The translations under genes were made by a program, and so were the position numbers. A stretch of 64,000 nucleotides of DNA, taken from NCBI GenBank assembly GCA_963705515.1, contig CAVPJV010000008.1:1116001-1180000 (forward strand), read 5' to 3'. The stretch comes from Gaiellasilicea sp963705515. Its GTDB lineage: Bacteria > Actinomycetota > Thermoleophilia > Gaiellales > Gaiellaceae. Within the stretch, counting starts at the first letter, position 1, and each line of letters opens with the position of its first letter. Positions 17,013 to 25,813 of this stretch are shown in pieces. A model generated the notes under the pieces. That model was not told the origin of the DNA and made no database searches. It saw only the letters and a list, made by a program, of their open reading frames with translations.

Positions 17013-17632
17013 CCGAGCTCCGTCTCGATCGCGTGCGCCAGTTCCTCGGGCTTGAAGCCGAAGGGCCCGACCTCGCCCTGGAAGGCGACCCGGCCGTCAC
17101 GGCCGATCAGGTAGAGCCGGTCGGGCCAGCCGCCGTATGCGGAGGCGACCGCGTCGTCGACGTCGTCGAGCAGGATCGGGATCCGCGTCGCGAGCCGTAG
17201 CGCGCACGCGTCGGCGGCCGCCGCCCGCTCGTCGAGCGACACCGGGTCGACGACCGCGATCTCCTCGCGCCGGTTGTCCGCGAGCACCCAGCCGTCCTCG
17301 GGATGTGCCTCGCGGATGTAGACGACGAAGAATGCGACCTCGGCGCGGTGACGGTCGTAGAGCTGCTCCAGCTCGCCCAACTGGCGGCGGAAGGGCGGTC
17401 AGGTGTAGGAGCCGAAGATCAGCGCCACCGGGCGCTCGCCTGCGAAACCGACGAGCCGGACGCGCTCCCCGCTGGGACGGTGCGTCTCCGGGTCGAGCAG
17501 CGGTAGCTCGAATGCGAAGGCCGGCTCGCCGCGTTGAAGATCGGGTTCCATGAGCCGCCGGTAGAGCGGCGACGCCATCGCCGTCTCGAGCGTCAGCGGC
17601 GAGTCGGCCGGCGTCTCCGGAGCCTCGCTCAT
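17009..17632 (-). CDS. Deiodinase-like thioredoxin-fold selenoprotein (in-frame TGA as Sec78)
   Basis: Read through one in-frame TGA (17401-17399), this frame gives 207 residues. The N-terminal part ends VALIFGSYT, then TGA, then PPFRRQLGELEQLYDRH. Iodothyronine-deiodinase family proteins carry FGSxT(U/C)PPF exactly there, with Sec or Cys as the catalytic residue. Downstream, FFVVYIREAHPEDGWVL matches the family's VYIxEAHPxDGW motif and RLYLIGRDGRVAFQGEVGPFGF closes the thioredoxin fold. A hairpin with a GU-containing loop begins about 10 nt after the TGA (separate entry). Predicted role: a thiol/selenol peroxidase or reductase in the cytoplasm; bacterial substrates are unknown. If Sec is not inserted, only a 77-residue stub is made. 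sel genes are not in this window. Confidence 0.85.
17366..17392 (-). promoter_or_regulatory. Putative bacterial SECIS element
   Basis: On the transcript, 16 nt separate the UGA from an AGUUG apical loop (17382-17378). The upper stem CGCC/GGCG is perfect, and below it continue GC/GC, CC/GG, UA and a UG wobble, with single bulged A and U on the 3' side. A G followed by U at the top of the loop, 16-37 nt after the UGA, is the known bacterial SECIS layout recognised by SelB. Confidence 0.7.
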
Positions 17633-17660
17633 GAGGCTCAGCGTACGCGCCGGAACGGGC

Positions 17661-17792
17661 CATGTCCGGGGTCAGACCCCGTCATGTCCCCGCTAGGCAT
17701 GTCCGTTCGCGAGTGGAGGGTGCAGTTGCAGGCGTTGTGCACCGGAGCGCCATTGGCCGCTTTGGACGTGTCGGGGTCTGACCCCGGACATG
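17661..17792. repeat. REPIN-like inverted repeat element
   Basis: Two perfect 21-bp inverted copies, at 17661-17681 and 17772-17792, flank about 90 bp. Each contains the near-palindrome GGGGTCAGACCCC and starts or ends with CATGTCC. The layout is two palindromic REP units facing each other, as in REPIN/MITE-type elements mobilised in trans by RAYT transposases; no transposase is present here. It fills the gap between the deiodinase-like and desaturase genes. Confidence 0.75.
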
Positions 17793-17811
17793 GCTCGAAC
17801 GGACGGTCAGG

Positions 17812-18750
17812 CTAGGAGAGCGCCTCGCGGCGGCGCTGCTGCATCTCGCGCGAGGGTGCGTTCACCTTCCAGACGAGCCCGAGCCGGCGCATCAGCCTGA
17901 TCACGAGGCCGCCGATGTCGAGCTCCCACGGCTTCAGTCCGTGGAAGGCCGACGACGGGAAGGCGTGGTGGTTGTGGTGCCACGACTCGCCGAAGGAGAT
18001 CCACGAGAGCCACCAGACGTTGCGCGACTCGTCCTTGACGCGGAACCGGCGCGAGCCGACGAAGTGGCAGACCGAGTTGACCGACCACGTGATGTGGTGG
18101 AGCAGGAAGATCCGGATCAGGCCGCCCCAGAAGAGCGCCTGCAGCCCGGCCCCGACCGTTCCGCCCCAGAGCCAGCCGGCGAGGAACGGGAGCAGCAGCG
18201 ACAACCCCACCCAGAGACCGAACCAGCGCGAGATGAAGACCATGCCGCGGTCGGCGAGCAGGTCCTTCGCGTACTTCGTCCACTCCGCACGGCCGACGTT
18301 GCGGAAGAGCCAGCCGACGTGCGCATGCCAGAGGCCCGCGATCTTGCCGCGCACCCCGGGGCCGAACCCGGCGTGCGGCGAGTGCGGATCGCCCTCGCGG
18401 TCGGCGAAGCTGTGGTGCTTGCGATGGTCCGAGACCCAGCGGATCACCGGTCCCTGCACGGCCATCGAGCCGAGGACGGCGAGGCCGTAGCGGATGCTCT
18501 TGAAGGTCTCGTACGACCGGTGCGTGAACAGCCGGTGGAAGCCGATCGAGATCCCGAGCGTGGTCAGCGCGTACCCGACCGCGAAGATGACCAGGTCGCG
18601 CCAGGTCACGTACTGGCCCCAGAGGAAGAAGATCGACGCGAGGAAGCCGGCGAACGGAATCGTGACGCCGAGCAGGTTCGTGATCTTCTGACCCCGGCTC
18701 ATGTGCAGCTCGGCGGCGATTTCGGTCACGAGGCGGAGAGTAGCGGCCAT
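17812..18750 (-). CDS. Acyl desaturase (membrane di-iron, delta-9 type)
   Basis: Integral membrane fatty-acid/acyl-CoA desaturase of 312 residues. The three histidine boxes are present: HRLFTH (about 72-77), HRKHH (about 108-112) and HHNHH (about 252-256). Hydrophobic spans include LLGVTIPFAGFLASIFFLW, LVIFAVGYALTTLGIS and LSLLLPFLAGWLWGG. The family inserts a cis double bond using O2 and an electron donor, here probably for membrane fluidity. The ATG at 18750 is the assumed start; an in-frame ATG at MSRGQK is a shorter alternative. It is divergent from livG with a 60-bp shared promoter region. Confidence 0.92.
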   Translation of the reverse strand: MAATLRLVTEIAAELHMSRGQKITNLLGVTIPFAGFLASIFFLWGQYVTWRDLVIFAVGYALTTLGISIGFHRLFTHRSYETFKSIRYGLAVLGSMAVQGPVIRWVSDHRKHHSFADREGDPHSPHAGFGPGVRGKIAGLWHAHVGWLFRNVGRAEWTKYAKDLLADRGMVFISRWFGLWVGLSLLLPFLAGWLWGGTVGAGLQALFWGGLIRIFLLHHITWSVNSVCHFVGSRRFRVKDESRNVWWLSWISFGESWHHNHHAFPSSAFHGLKPWELDIGGLVIRLMRRLGLVWKVNAPSREMQQRRREALS

Positions 18751-18795
18751 TCTGGTCGGAGCGGGTCTTTTTGCCACGTGCGGCTCTGCCGGAAT

Positions 18796-18801
18796 AAGCT
18801 C
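18796..18801 (+). promoter_or_regulatory. Possible -10 box for the liv operon
   Basis: TAAGCT lies 9 nt before the ATG of the first Liv ATPase, with no Shine-Dalgarno. The assignment rests on the recurring TANNNT-to-start spacing in this window and is weak on its own. Confidence 0.3.
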
Positions 18802-18810
18802 CTCCGGCCG

Positions 18811-19539
18811 ATGGCCCTGCTCTCGCTGCGGAACGTGACTCGCCGGTTCGGCGGGATCGTCGCCCTCGACGGGGTCTCGCTCGACGTGCCGGAGGGCCAG
18901 ATCGTCGGGCTGATCGGCCCCAACGGCGCCGGCAAGACGACGGCCTTCAATGTGATCACGCGGCTGTACACGCCGAACGAGGGCGACGTGCTCTTCGACG
19001 GCGAGACGCTCCTGAAGACGCCGGTGCACGGGATCGTGCGGCGCGGGATCGCGCGCACGTTCCAGAACGTCGAGCTGTTCAAGACGATGACGGTGCTCGA
19101 CAATGTCCTCGTCGGCGCGCACGCCCGGAGCGGCGACACCGAGGCGCAGGCGCACGACGCGCTCGAGTACGTCGGCCTGGCCGAGCTCGCCGGTCGGCCC
19201 GTCGCGGGCCTGCCGTTCGGAACGCTCAAGCGCGTCGAGCTGGCGCGTGCGCTCGTCGCCGGCCCGAAGCTGCTCCTGCTCGACGAGCCTGCCGGAGGGC
19301 TCAACCACGAGGAGGTGGGGGAGCTCGGCCGTTTCATCCAGAAGATCCGCGACGATCGAAAGTTGACCGTCCTCCTCGTCGAGCACCACATGAACCTCGT
19401 CATGGGGATCTCCGACCACGTCTACGTGATGAACTTCGGCAAGACGATCGCCGACGGGACGCCGGCCGAGGTGCGGTCGAACCCGGCCGTGATCGAGGCG
19501 TATCTCGGCACCGACGAGGCGGCCCATGGCGCTGCTTGA
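18811..19539 (+). CDS. livG: Branched-chain amino-acid-type ABC transporter ATPase (LivG)
   Basis: ABC ATPase of 242 residues from the ATG at 18811. Walker A is GPNGAGKTTAFN (about 38-49), the Q-loop lies in GIARTFQNVELF, Walker B is LLLLDEPAGGL, and the switch His is in LLVEHHMNLVM. The C-terminal LivG motif AYLGTDEA is present. The ABC signature reads LPFGTLKRVELARAL, in place of the usual LPYGxQRRLEIARAL, a mild deviation. It is the first gene of livG-F-H-M-binding protein and overlaps livF by 14 bp. It energises import of branched-chain amino acids or related compounds. Confidence 0.93.
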   Translation: MALLSLRNVTRRFGGIVALDGVSLDVPEGQIVGLIGPNGAGKTTAFNVITRLYTPNEGDVLFDGETLLKTPVHGIVRRGIARTFQNVELFKTMTVLDNVLVGAHARSGDTEAQAHDALEYVGLAELAGRPVAGLPFGTLKRVELARALVAGPKLLLLDEPAGGLNHEEVGELGRFIQKIRDDRKLTVLLVEHHMNLVMGISDHVYVMNFGKTIADGTPAEVRSNPAVIEAYLGTDEAAHGAA

Positions 19540-20233
19540 GCTGCGCGACGTCGAGGCGCGCTACGGCCCGGTGCGCGCGCTCGAGGGGGTCTCGCTCGCC
19601 GTCGAGGAGGGCCAGATCGTCGCCGTCCTCGGCGCGAACGGCGCCGGCAAGACCACGACCCTCCGCTCGATCTCGGGCACGGTCAAACGCAACGGCCAGA
19701 TTCTCTTCGACGGCAAGCCGCTCGGTCGCCGCGGGCCGGAGTCGGTCGCGAGGCTCGGCGTCGCGCATGTCCCCGAGGGACGGGGCACCTTCGCCGAGCT
19801 GTCGGTCGAGGAGAATCTGCGTTTGGGCGCCTACGTCCGCCGGGGCGGCTCGATCGCCGACGACATCACGCGCGTCTCGACGTACTTCCCCTGGATCGCG
19901 ACGCGTCTCGGCCAGCACGCCGGCACGCTCTCCGGCGGCGAGCAGCAGATGCTCGCGCTCGCCCGAGCACTGATGAGCCACCCACGCATGCTCCTGCTCG
20001 ACGAGCCGTCGCTCGGGCTCGCGCCGCTGATCACGCGTGAGATCTTCCGGATCGTGGGCGAGTTGAACGAGAAGGAGGGGCTGACGGTGCTCGTCGTCGA
20101 GCAGAACGCGGCGATCGCGCTCGAGGTGGCGTCGTACGCCTACGTCCTCGAGGTCGGCAAGGTCGCCGTCTCGGGGCCGAGCGAGGAGCTCGCCCGCAAC
20201 GAATCCGTCCGCAAGAGCTACCTCGGCTACTGA
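19526..20233 (+). CDS. livF: Branched-chain amino-acid-type ABC transporter ATPase (LivF)
   Basis: ABC ATPase of 235 residues. Walker A is GANGAGKTTTLR (about 35-46), the LivF hallmark VPEGRGTFAELSVEENL follows, the signature is LSGGEQQMLALARAL, Walker B is MLLLDEPSLGLAP and the switch region is VLVVEQNA. It overlaps livG by 14 bp and its stop overlaps the ATG of livH (TGATG), so the operon is translationally coupled. It forms the ATPase heterodimer with LivG on the cytoplasmic face. Confidence 0.94.
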   Translation: MALLELRDVEARYGPVRALEGVSLAVEEGQIVAVLGANGAGKTTTLRSISGTVKRNGQILFDGKPLGRRGPESVARLGVAHVPEGRGTFAELSVEENLRLGAYVRRGGSIADDITRVSTYFPWIATRLGQHAGTLSGGEQQMLALARALMSHPRMLLLDEPSLGLAPLITREIFRIVGELNEKEGLTVLVVEQNAAIALEVASYAYVLEVGKVAVSGPSEELARNESVRKSYLGY

Positions 20234-21117
20234 TGGCGGAGTTCTTCCAACAGGTCGTCGCAGGGCTCGCCACCGGCTCGATCTTCGCCGCGCTCGCGCT
20301 CGCGCTCGTGCTGATCCACCGCGCGACGGGCGTGATCAACTTCGCGCAGGGCGAGATGGCGGTGTTCACCACCTACATCGCCTGGACGCTGATCGAGAAC
20401 CACGGCATGAACGAGTGGCTCGCCTTCGGCCTGACGCTCGTGATCGCCTTCGGGCTCGGCCTCGGCACCGAGCGCGTCGTCATCCGCCCGATCGAGCGGG
20501 CGCCGCTGCTGACGACGGTGATCGTCACGATCGGCCTCGTCTTGATCTTCAACGGCCTCGTCAGCCTGATCTGGACGGCCGAGGTGCGCGCGTTCCCGAG
20601 CCCGTTCCCGAACGACACCTGGGAGATCGGCGGGGTCGCGATCTCGCAGCAGGACGTGGGCACGTTCCTGACCGTGTTCGTGATGGTCGCGCTCCTGTGG
20701 GCGTTCTTCCAGTTCACGAAGGTCGGCCTGGCGCTGCGGGCGTCCGCGCTCAACCCCGAAGCGAGCCGGCTCGTCGGCGTTCGCGTCAGCTGGATGCTCG
20801 CGATCGGCTGGGGGCTCGCCGCGATGCTCGGCGCCGTCGCAGGGATGTTGACGGCGCCGACCGTCTTCCTCGACCCGAACATGATGCAGGCTGTGTTGAT
20901 CTACGCCTTCGCGGCGGCCGTTCTCGGCGGGATCGACTCCCCGTTCGGCGCCGTCGCCGGCGGCCTGATGCTCGGCGTCGGGCTGAACCTGATCGGGACG
21001 TACGTCGACTTCGTCGGCGCCGGCCTGCGGCTGCCGGTCGCATTGCTGATCATCCTCGTCGTCCTGCTCGTCAAGCCGTCCGGCCTCTTCGGCAAGCCGA
21101 TCACGAGGCGCGTGTGA
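20233..21117 (+). CDS. livH: Branched-chain amino-acid-type ABC transporter permease (LivH)
   Basis: Polytopic permease of 294 residues with about eight hydrophobic spans. The LivH motifs are GLATGSIFAALALALVLIHRATGVINFAQGEM near the N-terminus, the cytoplasmic coupling segment TKVGLALRASALNPEASRLVGV, and LGGIDSPFGAVAGGLMLG near the C-terminus. It pairs with LivM in the membrane to form the translocation path. Its stop overlaps the GTG start of livM. Confidence 0.94.
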   Translation: MAEFFQQVVAGLATGSIFAALALALVLIHRATGVINFAQGEMAVFTTYIAWTLIENHGMNEWLAFGLTLVIAFGLGLGTERVVIRPIERAPLLTTVIVTIGLVLIFNGLVSLIWTAEVRAFPSPFPNDTWEIGGVAISQQDVGTFLTVFVMVALLWAFFQFTKVGLALRASALNPEASRLVGVRVSWMLAIGWGLAAMLGAVAGMLTAPTVFLDPNMMQAVLIYAFAAAVLGGIDSPFGAVAGGLMLGVGLNLIGTYVDFVGAGLRLPVALLIILVVLLVKPSGLFGKPITRRV

Positions 21118-22187
21118 AGCGCTCCGACCTCACCGGGATCGGGCTCTTCGTGCTGGCCGCGGCGGCGATCTTCCTGCTGCCGAGGTTCATCAGCGACTTC
21201 CGGGCGCAGCAATTCGCGTACGTCGGGATCTACTTCATCGCCCTGCTCGGGCTGAACGTGCTCACCGGGTACACGGGCCAGATCTCGCTCGGCCACGGCG
21301 CCTTCATGGCGATCGGCGGCTACACGACCGCGATCCTCGTCTCCGACGCGGGCCTGAAGCTCGGGGGTCACACGTTCTCGGCCGACGTGAAGGACGTCTG
21401 GACGATTCCGCTGGCCGGGATCGTCGCAGGCCTGATCGGCTTCGCCTTCGGGTTCCCCGCGCTGCGGCTGACAGGTCTCTACCTCGCGCTCGCGACGTTC
21501 GCGATCGCGGTGGCGATGTCGGGGCTGATCAAGTACGAGCGCTTCGAGCAGTTCACCGGCGGCGGCGGCGGGATCAACCTGTTCGAGTCCGCCGCGCGCA
21601 CGCGCCCGGTCGAGACGACCGATCCGATCACCTTCGAGACGATCTCGGAGCCGATCAAGTTCCTCGGGTTCGAGATCGTGAGCTTCAACGAGTGGCTCTA
21701 CTACCTGTGCTGGGTGGTCGCGCTGGTCATGCTCGCCGTTGCCTGGCTGCTGCTGCGTGGCAAGACCGGCCGTTCGTTCCGCGCCGTCCGCGACAGCGAG
21801 CTGGCCGCGGCCTCCTCCGGGGTCAACCTCGCCACCTACAAGACGCTCGCGTTCGGGATCAGCGCCTTCTACGCGGGCGTCGCCGGCGCGCTGCTCGCGA
21901 TCGCGACCACCTTCGTCAACCCGGACACATTCCCGATCACGCTCTCGATCTTCCTGCTCGTCGGCGTCGTCGTCGGCGGCCTCGGCTCGCTCTGGCCGCT
22001 CGTCTTCGGTGCGATCTTCATCCAGTTCCTCCCCCTCTGGGCGCAGGAGGTCTCGAAGGCGCAGGGGGCGCCGGCGGTCGTCTACGGCGTCATCCTGATC
22101 CTCCTGATGATCCTGCTCCCGGGCGGCGCGGCCGGCCTGATCCGGCGCATCCAGGCGCTCGCTCGCGGCTACCATCGCGCTCGCTGA
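21114..22187 (+). CDS. livM: Branched-chain amino-acid-type ABC transporter permease (LivM)
   Basis: Polytopic permease of 357 residues from the GTG at 21114, which overlaps the livH TGA. LGLNVLTGYTGQISLGHGAFMAIGGYTTA is the LivM N-terminal signature, GKTGRSFRAVRDSELAAASSGVNLATYK is the coupling region, and GGLGSLWPLVFGAIFIQFLP lies near the end. An insertion at about 140-185 (FEQFTGGGGGINLFES to NEWLYYL) is usual for LivM extracytoplasmic loops. Partner of LivH. Confidence 0.93.
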   Translation: MKRSDLTGIGLFVLAAAAIFLLPRFISDFRAQQFAYVGIYFIALLGLNVLTGYTGQISLGHGAFMAIGGYTTAILVSDAGLKLGGHTFSADVKDVWTIPLAGIVAGLIGFAFGFPALRLTGLYLALATFAIAVAMSGLIKYERFEQFTGGGGGINLFESAARTRPVETTDPITFETISEPIKFLGFEIVSFNEWLYYLCWVVALVMLAVAWLLLRGKTGRSFRAVRDSELAAASSGVNLATYKTLAFGISAFYAGVAGALLAIATTFVNPDTFPITLSIFLLVGVVVGGLGSLWPLVFGAIFIQFLPLWAQEVSKAQGAPAVVYGVILILLMILLPGGAAGLIRRIQALARGYHRAR

Positions 22188-23404
22188 GCCGTTCACTTCT
22201 CCTCTCCCTGCTCGCGCTCGCGGGCGCGATCGCCACCGGCGCCACCGCGGCGACGAGCATCGACCCCGGGGTCACCGCGAAGACGATCCTGGTCGGCGGC
22301 ACGACCCCGCTCTCCGGCACCGCGTCCGCGTACGCAGCCGTCGCGCGCGGCGCCAACGCCTACTTCAAGTACGTGAACTCGCGCGGCGGCGTCAACGGCC
22401 GCACGATCACCTACAAGACGGTTGACGACGGCTCAGACCCCGCCAGGACGGTGCAGGCGACCCAGCAGCTCGTCGAGCAGGACAAGGTCTTCGCGATCTT
22501 CAACTCGTTCGGCACCGAGCACAACCTCGCCACGCGCGACTACCTGAACGCCGCGAAGGTGCCGCAGCTCTTCGTCGGCTCCGGCGCGACGACGTTCGGG
22601 CGTGATTTCAAGCAGTACCCCTGGACGATCGGCTTCCAGCCGACCTACCGCGCCGAGGGGTGGATCTACGGCAGGTACCTCGCGCGCACGAGACCCGGCG
22701 CCAAGGTCGGCGTCCTCCTCCAGAACGACGACTACGGCAAGGAGCTGCTGGCGGGCTTGAGGCAGGGGATCGCGCGCTCGCAGGTGAAGGTCGTCGCGAC
22801 GCAGCCGTTCGAGGTCACCGACGCGGACGTGCACTTGCAGATCTCGCGGTTGAAGGGGTCGGGCGCGGACGTGCTCGCGCTCTTCGCGGCCCCCGACCAC
22901 GCGGTCCAGGGCTACGTCTTCGCGAACGGGCTCGGCTGGCGGCCGCTGATCATCAACAACGCCGGCTCGAGCACTTCGAAGGCCATGGCCCTCGCGTCCG
23001 AGGGCGGCTTGAACAGGGCCGTCGAGGGGTCGATCTCGATCGTCTTCCTCAAGGACCCGGCCGACGCGAAGTGGCGGGACGACGCCGCGGTGAAGCTCTA
23101 CCGCTCGATCATGTCCCGCTTCGCGAACGGGGCGAACCAGAAGGACGTCAACCACGTCTACGGGATGGCGGTCGCCTACGAGTTCGTGAAGGTGCTCAAG
23201 GCCGCCGGTCAGAACCCGACCCGCGCGTCCGTGATCGCGCAGACCCGGAAGCTGAACGACCCGTCCAACCCGTTCCTGCTGCCGGGGCTGACGGTCGAGA
23301 CGAGCGCGACGGAGCGCTTCCCGATCGAGCAGGCGCTCCTGCAGCGCTGGTCGAAGGGGAGCTGGAAGAGCTTCGGCGGGCTCTGGGAGTACCGGGCGGG
23401 ATAG
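22184..23404 (+). CDS. Branched-chain amino-acid-type ABC substrate-binding protein, CTG start
   Basis: Periplasmic binding protein type I (LivJ/LivK-like), about 406 residues. A signal peptide SLLLSLLALAGAIATGATAATS leads into ILVGGTTPLSGTASAYAAVARGANAYFKYVN, the family's ligand-binding N-terminus, and ARTVQATQQLVEQDKVFAIFNSFG. No ATG, GTG or TTG exists in frame between the livM stop and a GTG deep in the mature domain (about 22373). The only plausible initiation site is the CTG at 22184, which forms CTGA with the livM stop. As the last liv gene it supplies the ligand receptor, exported across the membrane. Ligand unproven. Confidence 0.88.
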   Translation: MSRSLLLSLLALAGAIATGATAATSIDPGVTAKTILVGGTTPLSGTASAYAAVARGANAYFKYVNSRGGVNGRTITYKTVDDGSDPARTVQATQQLVEQDKVFAIFNSFGTEHNLATRDYLNAAKVPQLFVGSGATTFGRDFKQYPWTIGFQPTYRAEGWIYGRYLARTRPGAKVGVLLQNDDYGKELLAGLRQGIARSQVKVVATQPFEVTDADVHLQISRLKGSGADVLALFAAPDHAVQGYVFANGLGWRPLIINNAGSSTSKAMALASEGGLNRAVEGSISIVFLKDPADAKWRDDAAVKLYRSIMSRFANGANQKDVNHVYGMAVAYEFVKVLKAAGQNPTRASVIAQTRKLNDPSNPFLLPGLTVETSATERFPIEQALLQRWSKGSWKSFGGLWEYRAG

Positions 23405-23407
23405 GCT
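23402..23407 (+). promoter_or_regulatory. Probable -10 box of fbiC, embedding the upstream stop codon
   Basis: TAGGCT lies 6 nt before the ATG of fbiC, and its first three bases are the TAG stop of the binding-protein gene. No Shine-Dalgarno is present. This suggests fbiC has its own leaderless promoter. Confidence 0.4.
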
Positions 23408-23413
23408 CAGGGC

Positions 23414-25813
23414 ATGCTCGACGCACCGCTCGACGACCTGCTCGCGGCGGCGCGGGAGCGACGCCGTGGCGACGGGCTCGTCACCTACTCGCCCAAGGTC
23501 TTCATCCCGCTGACGACGCTCTGCCGCGACGTCTGCGGCTACTGCACGTTCGCCCGGCCGCCGCGCCGCGGCGAGCGCGCGTACATGACCGAGGACGAGG
23601 TGCTGGCGATCGCGCGCGCCGGCGCGGCGGCGGGATGCACCGAGGCGCTCTTCACGCTCGGCGACAAGCCGGAGCTCCGCTACAAGGTCGCGCGCCAGGA
23701 GCTGGCGGCGCTCGGCTGCGGGACGACGCTCGAGTATCTCGGCCGGGTCGCGAGGCTCGTGCTCGAGGAGACCGGGCTGCTGCCGCACGTGAACCCGGGC
23801 GTGATGAGCCGTGAGGAGCTGGCGGCGCTGCGGCCGGTCTCCGCTTCGATGGGGATCATGCTCGAGACCGTCGCGGAGCGCCTGTCCGCGAAGGGCGGCC
23901 CGCACTGGGCCTCGCCGGACAAGCTGCCGGCGCGGCGGCTCGAGACGATCGAGCTCGCGGGCGAGCTGCGGATCCCGTTCACGAGCGGGATCCTGATCGG
24001 GATCGGCGAGACGCGCGCGGAGCGGGTCGAAGCGCTGGAGGCGCTGGCGGCGGTGCACGAGCGCCACGGCCACCTGCAGGAGGTGATCGTCCAGAACTTC
24101 CGCGCCAAGCCCGGCACGCGAATGGCGGAGCATGCGGAGCCGAGCCTCGACGAGCACCTCTGGACGATCGCGGCTGCGCGGCTGCTGTTGCCCGACGACG
24201 TCGCAGTGCAGGCGCCGCCGAATCTCGCCTACGACGACTTCCCGCGCCTGCTCGATGCCGGCATCGACGACTGGGGCGGCGTCAGCCCGGTCACGATCGA
24301 CCACGTCAACCCGGAGGCGCCGTGGCCCGACCGCGACCGGCTTGCTGCCGCCACGCGCTCGCGCGGGCTCGAGCTGGCGCCGCGGCTGCCCGTCTACCCG
24401 CGCTACCTCTCGGGCCAGTGGGTCGACCCGGCCGTGCTGCCGACCGCGCTCCGCGCCTCGGACGCCCTCGGGCTCGCGCGCGAGGACGCCTGGCACCCGG
24501 GTGAGGCGGGCGCGGTCCCGTTCGTCGTCGCACGCGATGCACTCCCAGTGGACACGGCCGACGCGCTGGGGGAGGACGAGCTCGTGCGCCTCTTCTGCGC
24601 CCGCGGCGACGAGCGAGACCGTGTCTTCGCCGCCGCCGACCGGCTCCGGCGCGAGGTCTGCGGCGACGAGGTCAGCTACGTCGTCACGCGGAACATCCAG
24701 TACACGAACGTCTGCTACTTCCGCTGCGGCTTCTGCGCCTTCTCGAAGGGGAAGCTGGCGGCCAACCTCCGCGGCGCGCCGTACCTCGTCCCGCACGAGG
24801 AGATCGTCCGGCGCGCGCGCGAGGCCTGGGACCGCGGCGCGACCGAGGTCTGCCTCCAGGGCGGGATCCACCCGGCATTCACCGGCGAGTACTACGCGTC
24901 CGTCGTCGACGCGATCCGGACCGAGCTGCCCGAGCTCCACATCCACGCCTTCTCCGCGCTCGAGGTCTGGCAGGGCGCGGAGACGCTCGGCCTCCCGCTC
25001 GAGGAGTACCTGGAGCTGTTGCGGTCGCTCGGCCTCGGCTCGCTGCCGGGGACGGCAGCGGAGATCCTCGACGACGAGGTGCGGGCCGTGATCTGCCCGG
25101 ACAAGGTCTCGACCGGGCAGTGGCTCTCGGTCCACGACGCGGCGCACCGGGTCGGCCTCCGCTCGAACGTGACGATCATGTTCGGCCACGTCGAGCGGCC
25201 TGTGCACTGGGTGCGCCATCTGCTGCGGGCGCGCGAGCAGCAGGAACGGTCGGGCGGATTCACGGAGTTCGTGCCGCTGCCGTTCGTCCACATGGAGGCG
25301 CCGATGTGGCTGCAGGGGCGGGCACGGTCGGGGCCGACCTTCGGCGAGTCACTGCTTGTGCACGCGGTCGCGCGGCTCGCCCTGCATCCGGCGATCACGA
25401 ACATCCAGGCGTCCTGGGTGAAGCTCGGGCCGGAGGGGGTCGCGGCCGCGCTACGGGCGGGCGTCAACGACCTCGGCGGCACGCTGATGAACGAGTCGAT
25501 CTCACGCTCCGCCGGCTCCGAGCACGGGCAGGAGATGCCGCCCGAGGTGATGGAGGCGCTGATCCGCGCGAACGGACGCACGCCGCGGCAGCGGACGACG
25601 CTGTACGGCGATGCTCCCGCAGATCGCCGCGCCGCCTCGTTCGCCGCCCCAGCGCTGGCCGAGCCGCTGAACCCGCCGGTCCGCGACGCCGGCCTGAAGG
25701 CGCCGCCGCGCCTCGTCCGCCCGGGCCTGCTCGCCCGCCCTCCTAGGAGCCCTCGCGGATCACTCTCGGCAGGCCGAGCAGCCAGCGCGGGATCCGCCGG
25801 CGGCCCGTCCTGA
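23414..25813 (+). CDS. fbiC: FO synthase, fused CofG-CofH (FbiC)
   Basis: Bifunctional radical-SAM enzyme of 799 residues that makes 7,8-didemethyl-8-hydroxy-5-deazariboflavin (FO), the chromophore of coenzyme F420, from tyrosine and a ribityl-diaminouracil. The N-terminal CofG half has the 4Fe-4S motif CRDVCGYC (about 37-44), and the CofH half has CYFRCGFC (about 435-442). NPGVMSREELAALRPVSASMG and TEVCLQGGIHP are typical of the two halves. The last 70 or so residues are Arg/Ala/Pro-rich and overlap the convergent gene by 71 bp, so the true end may be extended relative to relatives. F420 production fits the LLM oxidoreductase at the start of the window. Confidence 0.95.
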   Translation: MLDAPLDDLLAAARERRRGDGLVTYSPKVFIPLTTLCRDVCGYCTFARPPRRGERAYMTEDEVLAIARAGAAAGCTEALFTLGDKPELRYKVARQELAALGCGTTLEYLGRVARLVLEETGLLPHVNPGVMSREELAALRPVSASMGIMLETVAERLSAKGGPHWASPDKLPARRLETIELAGELRIPFTSGILIGIGETRAERVEALEALAAVHERHGHLQEVIVQNFRAKPGTRMAEHAEPSLDEHLWTIAAARLLLPDDVAVQAPPNLAYDDFPRLLDAGIDDWGGVSPVTIDHVNPEAPWPDRDRLAAATRSRGLELAPRLPVYPRYLSGQWVDPAVLPTALRASDALGLAREDAWHPGEAGAVPFVVARDALPVDTADALGEDELVRLFCARGDERDRVFAAADRLRREVCGDEVSYVVTRNIQYTNVCYFRCGFCAFSKGKLAANLRGAPYLVPHEEIVRRAREAWDRGATEVCLQGGIHPAFTGEYYASVVDAIRTELPELHIHAFSALEVWQGAETLGLPLEEYLELLRSLGLGSLPGTAAEILDDEVRAVICPDKVSTGQWLSVHDAAHRVGLRSNVTIMFGHVERPVHWVRHLLRAREQQERSGGFTEFVPLPFVHMEAPMWLQGRARSGPTFGESLLVHAVARLALHPAITNIQASWVKLGPEGVAAALRAGVNDLGGTLMNESISRSAGSEHGQEMPPEVMEALIRANGRTPRQRTTLYGDAPADRRAASFAAPALAEPLNPPVRDAGLKAPPRLVRPGLLARPPRSPRGSLSAGRAASAGSAGGPS

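Noticed and set aside
17661..17792. CRISPR array or insertion sequence
   Set aside because: There are only two inverted copies without regular spacers, and no transposase frame lies between or beside them.
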